Program-made: the position numbers and the translations under genes
Notes under the pieces: generated by a model
Database searches by the model: none
What the model was told of the DNA's origin: nothing
The model's input: only the letters and a program-made list of their open reading frames with translations
Shown here: positions 17,601 to 29,600 of the stretch, one piece after another
Position numbering within the stretch: the stretch's first letter is position 1
How the letters are laid out: every line of letters begins with the position of its first letter
Source: Prosthecobacter gellanilyticus
Lineage (GTDB): Bacteria > Verrucomicrobiota > Verrucomicrobiia > Verrucomicrobiales > Verrucomicrobiaceae
Reading direction: 5' to 3'
DNA length: 64,000 nt
NCBI RefSeq assembly: GCF_007992435.1
Contig: NZ_BKAG01000005.1
Coordinates: forward strand, 1 to 64,000

Positions 17601-20600
17601 TGAGCGTGATCGTGACGCCGCTGATTGGATCATCGCCGATGTCATCATTGTCGGTGTCCGCGAGCACGGTGCCGGTGATGCTGCCAGCCTCTTCATCCAC
17701 GTAGTTCACATCCGTCGTCGGTGTGCCTGCCGCGACGAGCACAGGGGAGATCGTGTTGGGGGTGACACTGAAGTAACCTGCAGGATCGGTTTCCACCACG
17801 CGATAGCTGCCTGGAGGCAGGCCTGCGAAGGTGTAGTCACCGCTGGCATTCGTGATGGCCGTGGTCGGCTGCACCCCAGGGGTGATGAGATCGCTGTCGA
17901 TGTCGTTTCCGTTGCTGTCCTTCAGCGTGACGGTCACGCCACTGATCGGATCATCGCCCATGTCGTTGTTGTCCGTGTCAGCGAGCACGGTGCCGCTGAT
18001 GCTGCCAGGCTCTTCGTCGATGAAATTGACACCGCTGGTCGCTGCACCGGAGGTGACGACCACAGGCGAGATCGTGTTGGGCGTGATGCTGAAGTAGCCC
18101 GCCAGATCTGTCTGCACGACACGATAGCTGCCCGGGGACAGGTTCGCGAAGCTGTAGACACCGTTGCTGTCCGTGGTGGTGGTCGTGGGCTGCACGCCTG
18201 GGGTGATGTCATCGCTGTCGATGTCGTTTCCATTGCTGTCCTGCAGTGTGAGCGTGACGCCGCTGAGCGGATCGTCACCGATGTCGTCATTGTCGATGTC
18301 AGCGAGCACGGTGCCCGTGATGCCGCTGAGCTGCTCATCCACGAAGTCCACACCGCTGGTGACTGTGGCTGCCACCACATCTACCGGGAAGACGGTGTTT
18401 GGAGTGATGCTGAGGTAACCGGCCGGATCAGTCTCGACCACACGATAGCTGCCTGGACGCAGACCGGTGAAGGTGTAGACGCCGCTGGCGTTCGTGGTCA
18501 CCTCAGTTGGCTGGATGCCGGAGGTGAATGGATCGCCGTCGATGTCGCTGCCGAGGCTGTCTTTGAGCGTCAGCGTGACGCCGCTGATGGGATCATCTCC
18601 ATCATCATCATTGTCCGTGTCAGCGAGGACGGTGCCGGTGATGCTGCCTTCCTGCTCATCCACGAAATTCACGTCCGAGGTATCCATGCCAGCGACCACG
18701 ATCACTGGGAAGCTCACGTTCGTGGTCACGCTGAAGTAGCCTGGCAGGTCCGTCTCCTCCACCATGTAGGTGCCAGGGGCCAGGTTGACGAAGGTGTAGA
18801 AGATATAGAAGCCATTGCTGTCCGTGGTGGTCGCTGTCGGCTGGACGCCAGGGGTGACGAGATCGCTGTCGATGTCGTCACCATTGCTGTCCTTCAGCGT
18901 GAGGGTGACACCGCTGATCGGCGTGTCGCCGATGTCATCGTTGTCCAGGTCAGCGAGCACCGTGCCGCTGATGCTGCCGGGCTGTTCGTCCACGAAGCTC
19001 ACATCGTTCGTCGGTGTGCCAGCGGCCACCACCACAGGCGAGACCGTGTTGGGCGAGACGCTGAAGTAGCCTGCAGGATCGGTTTCCACCACGCGGTAGG
19101 TGCCTGGACGCAGGTTTGCGAAGGTGTAAGCACCGCTGGCGTTCGTGGTGGTTGTGGTCGGCTGGGTGCCGGGGGTGACGAGGTCGCTGTCGATATCATG
19201 ACCAAGGCTGTCTTTCAGCGTCAGGGTCACACCGCTGATTGGATCATCACCCATGTCATCATTGTCTGTGTCAGCGAGCACGCTGCCGCTGATGCTGCCT
19301 GCTTGCTCATCGATGAAGTTCACACCGCTGGTCGCCTGGCCTGCGGTGACAGCGACAGGTGCAACCGTGTTGGAGGTCACGCTGAAGTAGCTGGCGAGGT
19401 CGGTTTCCACCACGCCGTAGCTGCCGGGGGAAAGATTGGCGAAGGTGTAGACACCGCTGCCATTGGTCGTCGCTGCGGTTGGCTGGATACCGGGGGTGAC
19501 GAGGTCGCTGTCGATGTCGTCACCGTTGCTGTCCTTCAGCGTGAGGGTGACACCGCTGATCGGATCATCGCCGATGTCGTCATCGTCCGCGTCAGCAAGC
19601 ACGGTGCCGGTGATGCTGCCAGCCTGCTCATCGATGAAGCTCACATTGTTTGTCGGTGTGCCAGCTGCCACGACGACGGGGGACACCGTGTTTGGCGAGA
19701 CACTGAAGTAACCGGCAGGATCTGTCTCAACGACGCGATACGTGCCCGGACGCAGGCCTGCGAAGGTGTAGACGCCGCTGGCATCCGTGGTGGTCGTGGT
19801 GGGCTGCACGCCAGGAGTGATGAGGTCGCTGTCGATGTCAGCACCTGTGCTGTCCTTCAGGGTCAGTGTGATGCCGCTGAGCGGTGAGTCGCCATCGTCG
19901 TCATTGTCGGTGTCGGCGAGCACGGTGCCGCTGATGCTGCCAGCCTCTTCATCGATGAAGTTCACGCCGCTGGTCACCACACCTGCGGTGACAGCGACAG
20001 GTGCAACCGTGTTGGAGGTCACACTGAAGTAGCCCGCCAGGTCGGTTTCCACCACGCGGTAGGTGCCTGGAGTCAGACCTGCGAAGCTATAGATGCCAGC
20101 GGCATTCGTGATGGCCGTGGTGGGCTGCACGCCTGGGGCGATCGGATCACTGTCGATATCGTTCCCACTGCTATTTTTCAGCGTGAGGGTGACCCCGCTG
20201 ATCGGATCATCGCCATCGTCATCATTGTCAGTATCGGCCAGCACGGTGCCGGTGATGCCGCTGAGCTGCTCATCGACGAAGCTCACATTGTTCGTCGGTG
20301 TGCCAGCTGCCACGACCACAGGGTTCACTGTGTTTGGCGTGATGCTGACGTAGCCGGCAGGATCCGTTTCAACGACACGATAGGTGCCCGGACGCAGGCC
20401 TGCGAAGGTGTAGACGCCGCTGGCATCCGTGGTGGTGGTCGTGGGCTGCACGCCTGGGGCGATCGGATCACTGTCGATGTCAGCACCTGTGCTGTCTTTC
20501 AGGGTCAGCGTGATGCCGCTGAGCGGTGAGTCGCCATCGTCGTCATTGTCGGTGTCGGCGAGCACGGTGCCGCTGATGCTGCCGGCCTCTTCATCGATGA

Positions 20601-23600
20601 AGTTCACGCCGCTGGTCACCACACCTGCGGTGACGACCACGGGTGAAACGGTGTTGGTCGTGACGCTGAAGTAGCCCGCCAGGTCGGTTTCCACCACGCG
20701 GTAGGTGCCTGGAGTCAGACCTGCGAAGCTGTAGACACCGCTGGCATTCGTGATGGCCGTGGTGGGCTGCACCCCTGGGGCGCTCGGATCACTGTCGATG
20801 TCGTTGCCGCTGCTATTCTTCAGCGTGAGGGTGACACCGCTGATCGGATCATCGCCATCGTCATCATTGTCAGTGTCAGCCAGCACGGTGCCGGTGATGC
20901 CGCTGAGCTGCTCATCGACGAAGCTCACATTGTTTGTCGGTGTGCCTGCTGCCACGACCACAGGGTTCACTGTGTTTGGCGTGATGCTGACGTAGCCGGC
21001 AGGGTCTGTTTCGACGACACGATAGGTGCCTGGACGCAGGCCTGCGAAGGTGTAGACGCCGCTGGCATCGGTGGTGGTGGTCGTGGGCTGCACGCCAGGA
21101 GTGACGAGATCACTGTCGATGTCTGCACCTGTGCTGTCCTTCAGTGTGAGGGTGATGCCGCTGAGAGGTGAGTCACCGGTGTCGTTATTGTCTGTGTCAG
21201 CGAGCACGCTGCCGCTGATGCTGCCAGCCGCTTCGTCGATGAAGTTCACGTTCGCCGTTGTGGTGCCCGCGACGACGTTCACCGGAGACACGGTGTTGGA
21301 GGTCACGCTGAAGTAGCCCGCGAGATCGGTTTCCACGACGCGGTAGCTGCCGGGAACCAGGTTCGTGAAGCTGTAGGCGCCGCTGCCATTCGTGGTGGTG
21401 GTCGTGGGCTGCACGCCAGCAGCGCCAGCGTCGCTGTCGATATCATTGCCGCTGCTGTCCTTCAGGGTCAGCGTGACACCACTGATCGGCGTGTCGCCAT
21501 CGTCATCGTTGTCTGCATCGGCCAGGACGGTGCCACTGATGCTGCCAGCCTGCTCGTCGATGAAGTTCACATTGTTAGTCACTGTGCCTGCCACCACGTT
21601 CACGGAGGAGACGGTATTGGAAGTGACACTGAAGTAACCTGCGGGGTCGGTTTCCACGACGCGGTAAGTGCCCGGGCGCAGACCAGCGAAGGTGTAGACA
21701 CCGCTGGCGTTCGTGGTGGTTGTCGTCGGCTGGATGCTGGCGGTGCCAGCGTCGCTGTCGATATCGTTGCCGCTGCTGTCCTTCAGGGTCAGCGTGACAC
21801 CGCTGAGCGGTGAGTCGCCATCGTCATCGTTGTCCGCATCGGCCAGGACAGTGCCGGTGATGCTGCCCGCTTGTTCATCCACGAAGTCGACCCCGCTGGT
21901 CACAGCCGCTGCGGTGACGAGCACAGGTGAGACGGTGTCCGGGCTGACGCTGAAGTAGCCAGGAAGATCTGTCTCGATGACGCGATAGCTGCCTGGAGGC
22001 ACATCGGTGAAAGTGTATGCACCGCTGGCGTTGGTGATCGCGGTGGTGGGCTGCACGCCGGGGGTGATGGCATCACTGTCGATGTCATTGCCGCTGCTGT
22101 CCTTGAGGGTCAGCGTGACGCCGCTCAGAGGTGCGTCGCCGGTGTTGTCGTTGTCAGTATCCGCCAGGACAGTGCCGGTGATATTGCCAGTGTGCTCATC
22201 CACAAAGTTGACGCCGCTGGTGGTGTTGCCTGCGGTCACCAGCACTGGGGAAACGGTGTTGGAGGTGACACTCAGGTAACCTGCTGGATCGGTCTCGACC
22301 ACGCGGTAGCTGCCCGGAGGCACATTGGTGAAGGAATAGAAGCCACCCACGTTTGTTGTCGTGGTGGTGGGCTGCACGCCGGGAGTGCCGGAGTTGCTGT
22401 CGATGTCATTGCCACTGCTGTCTTTGAGGGTCAGCGTGACGCCATTGATGCCGTTGTCACCGATGTCGTCGTTGTTGGTGTCAGCACGCACAGTGCCGGC
22501 GATGCTGCCCGTCTGCTCGTCGACGAAATTCACATTCGAGGGTCCTGCACCCGCGGTGACCAGCACTGGAGAAACCGTGTTAGGTGTGAGGCTGAGATAG
22601 CCGGGGAGGTCGGTCTCGACGACGCGATAACTGCCTGGAGGCACACCGGTGAAGGTGTATACACCGCTGGCATTCGTGATGGCCGTGGTGGGCTGGATGC
22701 CGGGAGTGATGGCATCGCTATCAATGTCGTTGCCGCTGCTGTCCTTGAGAGTGACGGTCACGCCGCTAACCGGCGTATCGCCCGTGTCATTGTTGTCCGT
22801 GTCAGCCAGGACAGTGCCGCTGATGCCGCCGGTCTGCTCGTCCACGAAGTTCACATTGGCCGTGGCTGCGCCAGCACTCACCACCACTCCAGACACGGTG
22901 TTGGACGTGATGCTGAGGTAACCGGCAGGATCGGTCTCGACCACGCGGTAGGTGCCGGGATGCAGATTGAGGAAGCTGTAAGCACCCGAGGCGTTCGTGG
23001 TGGTGGTCGTGGGCTGCACGCCTGGAGTGCCGGAGTCGCTGTCGATGTCGTTGCCGCTGCTGTCCTGGAGAGTCAGGGTGACTCCGTTGATGCCGACATC
23101 ACCGGTGTCATTGTTATCGGTGTCAGCGCGGACGAAGCCCGTGATGCTGCCAGCCTGCTCATCCACGAAGTTGATGTTGCTGGTCGTGCCACCGGCATTC
23201 ACCGCCACGGAGGAAACAGTGTTGCTCGTGACACTGAAGTAACCTGCGAGGTCGGTTTCCACGACGCGGTAAGTGCCAGGAACCAGATTGCCGAAGGTGT
23301 AGGCGCCGCTGGCATTCGTGGTGGTGGTTGTGGGCTGCACGCCAGCTGTGCCGGAATCGCTGTCGATGTCATTACCGCTGCTGTCTTTGAGCGTGAGTGT
23401 GACGCCGTTGAGGCCCACATCGCCTGTGTCATCATTGTTGGTGTCAGCGCGGACGAAGCCCGTGATGCTGCCTGCCTGTTCATCCACGAAGTTGATGTTG
23501 CTGGTCGCAGCTCCGGCATTCACCACCACAGGCGAGACGGTGTTCGTGGTGACGCTGAAGTAGCCCGCAGGATCTGTTTCCACCACGCGGTAGGTGCCTG

Positions 23601-26600
23601 GCAGCAGATTGCTGAAGGAATAGACGCCGCTGGCATTCGTGGTGGTGGTCGTGGGCTGGATGCCCGCGAGACCTGAGTTGCTATCGATGTCGTTGCCACT
23701 GCTGTTTTTCAGCGTGAGCGTGACACCACTGATCGGTGAATCGCCGGTGTCATTGTTGTCGGTGTCAGCGCGCACCGAGCCGGTGATGCTGCCTGCCTGT
23801 TCATCGACGAAGTTGATGTTGCTGGTCGCAGCTCCGGCATTCACCGCCACGGCGGACACGGTGTTAGGCGTCACACTGAAGTAGCCTGCAGGATCTGTTT
23901 CAACCACGCGGTAGGTGCCTGGCAGCAGGTTGCCGAAGGTGTAGATGCCGCTGGCGTTGGTGGTCGTGGTTGTTGGCTGCACTCCCGCCGTGCCAGAGTC
24001 ACTATCGATGTCATTCCCACTGCTGTCCTTCAGGGTCAGGGTGACACCACTGATCGGCGAATCGCCAGTATCATTGTTATCAGTATCTGCGAGTACGGTG
24101 CCGGTGATGCTGCCCGCCTGCTCGTCCACGAAGTTGATGTTGCTGGTCGTGGCGCCTGCATTCACCACCACCGGAGACACGGTGTTCGTGGTGACACTAA
24201 AGTAGCCCGCAGGATCCGTCTCAACGACGCGGTAGGTGCCAGGGCGCACGTTGGTGAAGGTGTAGACACCACTGCCGTTCGTGGTCGTGATGGTCGGCTG
24301 CACTCCGGCGGTTCCGGCATCGCTGTCGATGTCATTGCCGCTGCTGTCCTTGAGGGTCAGTGTGACACCGCTGATGCCGACATCGCCGGTGTCATTGTTG
24401 TCAGTGTCAGCGCGCACAGTGCCGGCAATGATGCCCGCCTGCTCGTCCACGAAGTTGACATTGCTGGTCGTCGAGCCAGCGACGACATTCACCGGATTCA
24501 CGGTGTTTGTGGTGACACTGAAATAGCCTGCGAGATCGGTTTCGACGACCTGATAGGTGCCGTGCACGACACCGGAGAAAGTATAAACACCGCTGCCGTT
24601 GGTGGTCGTCGTGGTGGGCTGGATGCCCGCGAGACCGGGATTGCTGTCGATGTCATTGCCGCTGCTGTCCTTGAGGGTCAGTGTGACACCGCTGATGCCC
24701 ACATCGCCCGTGTCATTGTTGTCGGTGTCTGCCAAAACAGTGCCTGTGATGCTGCCGAGACGGCGGAAGCCATCATCACCCGCAGGTGTGGTCACACCGC
24801 TGGCGGCGGTGACATTGTTTGGATCCGTGCCGGCGGTCTGCTGATAGCCTGTGGTGAAGACTGCGGTGAACTGCGCATCGGTCTGGTCCACATTCACATT
24901 GGTCGTGCCAGGAGGCACGGAGGCCGTCCAGTCACCGGAGGCATTCGTCACCACGGTCTGGAGCACGCCGAAGCTGTTGGTGATGATGACATCGATGTTC
25001 GCCAGGGCGGTGTCGCTGCCGCCGAAGCTGCCGTTGCCATCCACATCATGATAAACCTTGCCACCCACCGTGCCCATGAGCACATCCAGGAAGTCACGAC
25101 CCGTCGTGCTGCTGCCGGCGGCAGCAGAGACTGGAATCATGTTGTTGTTAGGCGCGGCCACGTCCGCCGTGGAATACCAGCCGAAGAGGTCACGCTCGAC
25201 GACGACATAGTTTCCGGCGCTGAGTCCTGCGAAGGCGTAGGTGCCGTCCGCGGCAGTGAGCGTCGATTGCACCACGGCCTCGCCTGGATCTGCCACACCG
25301 TTGTTGTTGGAATCTTCGATGAGATCGACCGGCACGTTTTCAATGCCCACCTCACCGGCAGTCACCGCCGCATTGGCGTTGGCATCATTCCACACCTTGC
25401 CGGAGATGCTGGCGTAGCTGGCGGAGGGTGTGAGGTAGTCGAAGAAGTTGTTGTTCGCGAAGGTCGTGAGCGTGCTCACATTCAGCGCGATGCGGTTGTC
25501 ATTCGCTCCCTGCGTATCGCCGCTGCTGGAGTAGCCGGGCGGCTGGGATTCGACAATGACATAGGTGCCCGTGGCGAGGTTCGGGAACTCATAGAGACCA
25601 TCCGCGGCCGTGGTGACGATGGCCACAAGCGTGCCGTCAGCCGGGTTGCCATCCGCATTTGGATCGGTGTAGAGGCTGACCGTCACTCCCGCGAAGGCGC
25701 TGTCACCAGCATTGAAGGTGCCGCTCTGATCCGGGTCGATGTAGACACGGCCGGTGATCTTTGCTGCAACGAGTGTGATGGTGGTGCTGCTGGTGGCCGC
25801 AGGCACGGCATCACCGTTCGCGTCCACGCTGTAGTTCGCGGAGGCATTGTTCGTCGCAGGCGCGGCAGCTCCCGTGGCCTTCAACGTCACATCGATCGCT
25901 GTCGCGGTGGCTCCTGCGGCGAGGCTGCCTGCTCCTGTGATGTCATTCCAAAGCAGAGTGCCATTACCGACGGCATCAGGAGTGGTCGTTGCGGACACAA
26001 AGCTGAAGTCAGTGCCTGAGAAGAGATCCTCAACCGGCAGCGTGGTGATGGCGGTGGTGCCGGTGTTCTGCACGGAGATGCGGAAGACCACATTGGTGTT
26101 GATGTTGGCCGGGCCGGGGTTTGGGCTGATCAGCGTCTTGGTGATGGTATGTGCCGGACGCGTGACGGTCACGTTCGCAAAGCTGCTGCCCGTGACGCCA
26201 CCACCTGCGTTGGCACTGGCGGTATTGGTGACGGTGGCGCCTGCAGAGAGGGCGGTGAAGTTCAGCGTGATGGTGATGCTCTGGCCGGATGTCAGCGGGC
26301 CGACATTCGTCCAGCTCACCGTTCCGCTGCCAGTCGAGCTCGGCGTGAGGCTGGCGGAGACGAATGTCAGATTTGCAGCCGGGAAGGTGTCCGTCAGCGC
26401 GATGGTGCTGAGCGTGGTGTTGCCGGTGTTGGCGACCTGCACGGTGTATTGCAAAGCTTCACCGATCACCGCGATGCCATCTGCCGGCGCCACCAGGGTC
26501 TTCCTCACGGACACGGCCGGTGCCACGTTCGGGATGGTGGCCGTGTCGTTGCTGGTGTCCAAGGAGTCGGTCGGATCCACATAGGTCGCCGTGAGCAGTT

Positions 26601-29600
26601 CACCGAGCTGGGCACGCAGGGTGCCGTTGTTGTTACCAGCGCCGAGAGTGGTGCTGGCGGGGATGGAGCCGACAAAGATGCCCGTGTTCACACCGGTCTC
26701 CGTCAGAGTGACCACCTCGCTGTCACCGCTGGCGCTGGTGATGGTGACGGTCACCGTTTCGGCGACGGTGGCGTTCGTGTTTTGGTCGAGATCGGTGACA
26801 CGCACATAGACGGTCTCCCCGCCTGCGTAGGTGGAGGTGCGCGGGCCGTTCGAGCCGGTGGTGAAATGCGTGGTGCTCGGTGTTCCGAGGTCGAGCATGG
26901 TCACGTTCACCGTGGTGGCGCGTGTGGCATTGATGCCTTCCGTGCCTTCATTGGCGGTCACGGCGATGTTGTAGGTGCCGGATGTGGCACCCACGGACCA
27001 GGCATACTCATAGGTCTTCGTGCCCGTGGTGGTAGCGACGACATTCGCCCCATTCAGTGTGGCGCTGACATTGCCGCTGCCGCCGGGACCGGTGATGGCC
27101 AGGCCCATGCTGGTGATGTCCGCATTGCCGAAGGGATCGCTCGCTGTGCTGCGGACGTAGACGGTCGTGCCGCTGGTGAGGCCGGTGATCAGATTTCCCG
27201 CAGGATACGGCGCATCATAGACACCCAGCGTGTTCACATCGATGACCGTGGTGGTTGGCAGCGTGATCTTCGAAGGAGTGGTGGTGCTGTCGAACCGGAC
27301 GGTGAAGGTGACACCGGACTGCGCGGTGGTGATGTCCATCGTCACATAGTCGCTTGCCGCAAAGTTGGTTGCGCTGGCCAGCGCGCCGAAGTTGAGGGTC
27401 AGGATGCCGTTGCCCGTGCTGGTGCTGGCGCTCGCACTGGTGCTGGTGGCAAAGGTGGTCGTGTTCTTCTTCAGCACGGCCGTGATGCTCGGTGTGGAGG
27501 GCATGGTGCCAGTAGCCACATTGTAGTGGGCGGTGACCACCGGCGTGGCTCCCACCGGCAGGGTGAAGGTGGAGGCAAAGGTCGGTGCCTGGGTGAAGGT
27601 GGCCGTCGTTGTGCCGCTGGGAGCTGCCTTGAGGGCCACGCCACCAATCGCCGCCAGAAGCGCATTCCCCGAGGTTCCTGAGCCGAACGAAATGTTGGTC
27701 TGTGTCGCCACGCCGGTCTTGGACTGGGCCGCGCCCGATGTCTGGCCGGTGTAGGGTGTGGAGGCCCAGAGAGAGGTGCCGCCGCCTGTGATGGTGTAGT
27801 TGGCAGCATTGCGTCCTGCCACGACACCGAAGATCAGGTCTCCGGCAGCGCTCGGCACGTTGACGTTCGGGCTTCCCGTTAGGGTGGAGGTGCTGGCGAA
27901 GGCGCCGAGAGGTGTGCCCGTGAGGTCCACGCCTGCATAGGTGACGGCACCCACGATCGAGCCTTGATTGAGCGCCGAGCTGAAGGTCACCACCACGTTG
28001 TTGGCGCCGGTCGGCGGATTGTAGAGACGGTAGATGTAGATGCGACCGTCTGGTGAGGTGGAGTCATCCACGTTCTGCGTGCCCACCAGTGTCATCGCCT
28101 GGGCGGCGTAGGTGACGCCGGTGACGGTCTCATCATCCTGGTCGCGGTAAGAGATTCCCACCATGAGGATGCGGTTGCTGCCCGTGGTGCCAGAATTGTG
28201 GCTCAGCGTGTGGCTGGTGGGAGTCTGGCTGCTGGAGTTGGACGTGCTCGCTGCGCCGACCACGGTGATGGTTCCGGCCGTCTGGCCGAGCGTGGCCGTG
28301 CTGGCGGTGGTCGCGTCACTCGTCGCCACAGGATCCACACGATCCAGCGCCTGGCTCGGGTCACTGAGGTAGAGGAACTTGTTCTGCGTCGGCACCGCGA
28401 TCACTGCGGTGCCGGTGCAGGTCTCGTTAAACTCGGGATCGGTGTAGACGAAGGACAGGCTGTTTCCAGGAGCGACGAGCAGTGTGCCGTCCATCTGCGA
28501 GGAGCCTGTGGTCGTGGAAGTGGTTAGGCCGGTGGTGTTGCGGAAGATGCCGCTGGTCGCCGTGGTTTCCACCAGGGTGACGAACTCCGCATCGCCATTG
28601 CTGGTGTTGCGGACCACGACGGTGATGCTTTCCACGGCGCCCGTGTTGTTGTTCGCATCAGGATCTGTCATCGTGCCATAGATGAGCGCACCTGCCGTGT
28701 AGGACGGCTGCACGGTTCCCGTGGAATTGGTGAACTGCGCGGCGCAGGCCGTGGAGCCTGCGGGCGGTGGCACCACCACGTTGGCCGTGGACACGAGGTT
28801 GTAGTTCGAGTTGCTCACCGTGTTGGCGATCGAACCCGCGGCGTTGACAGTACAACGATAGGTGAAGACGGTCATGCCGCCGCGCAGGATGATGGGGATG
28901 GTGTAGCCGCTTTCATCCAGCGGGAAGGCGGTGCCAGAGGTGGCATCTGGAATGGCCACACCATCACGCTTCGTGCTGCCTGTCACGTAGCCCAGGGAGG
29001 CGTTCAGCGGGTCAAGCACCAGCAGGTTACCGAGAGGCAGGAGGCCTTTGTTGTCCACATCGATGCGATACTCGATGGTGTCACCAATGGTCAGGCCGGG
29101 GTTTCCTGCATCGACCGCGATGGTGAAGGATTTAATGAGGGTCGGGACTGGGAACGGCAGCACTGTCGTGCCGCAGTCCAGATAGGGAAGCGCAGGACCG
29201 GCGACCGCTGGATCCTGGCCCCAGGCGGCTGTGATGGTCACGCCATCCAGCGTGTAGAGGCGCATGGCGGTCTGGTCCTTGTCCGGATCATTCACGCGGC
29301 GTGACTCCATGGTGCCGATGTCCAGATGAGCGTCATACTTGCCGTTCTTCGGGTCGGTGAGAGGGCCTGCCTTGTCACCATTGTAGTCCACATACACACG
29401 GGTGGCGGAGGTGGGGGTGACCCACACGGGGCTGCCGTTTTGTGTGAGGTTCTCGCTGCCAGGTCCCCAGCCTACCACGGCCTCCGTGGTCAGGTTGTCA
29501 GACGGCACCATGGAAAAGCCCCAGTCGTGGACGTTGTTGGAGCTCGGGTTGGCACCTACGGTGACGATGCCGAAGAAGTCCGCGCCATTCGAGCTGACAA

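Noticed and set aside
14152..24753. Could the regular array be a CRISPR array or satellite DNA?
   Set aside because: The period of 321 bp, kept reading frame and SdrD_B-like protein sequence make it a coding repeat; there are no 25-40 base repeats with unique spacers.
19198..27681. Plus-strand frames at 19198-19887, 22192-23676, 24562-26019 and 26149-27681, and many short frames at 321-bp spacing
   Set aside because: Their spacing copies the 321-bp repeat; they mirror the antisense strand of the giant gene, not real genes.
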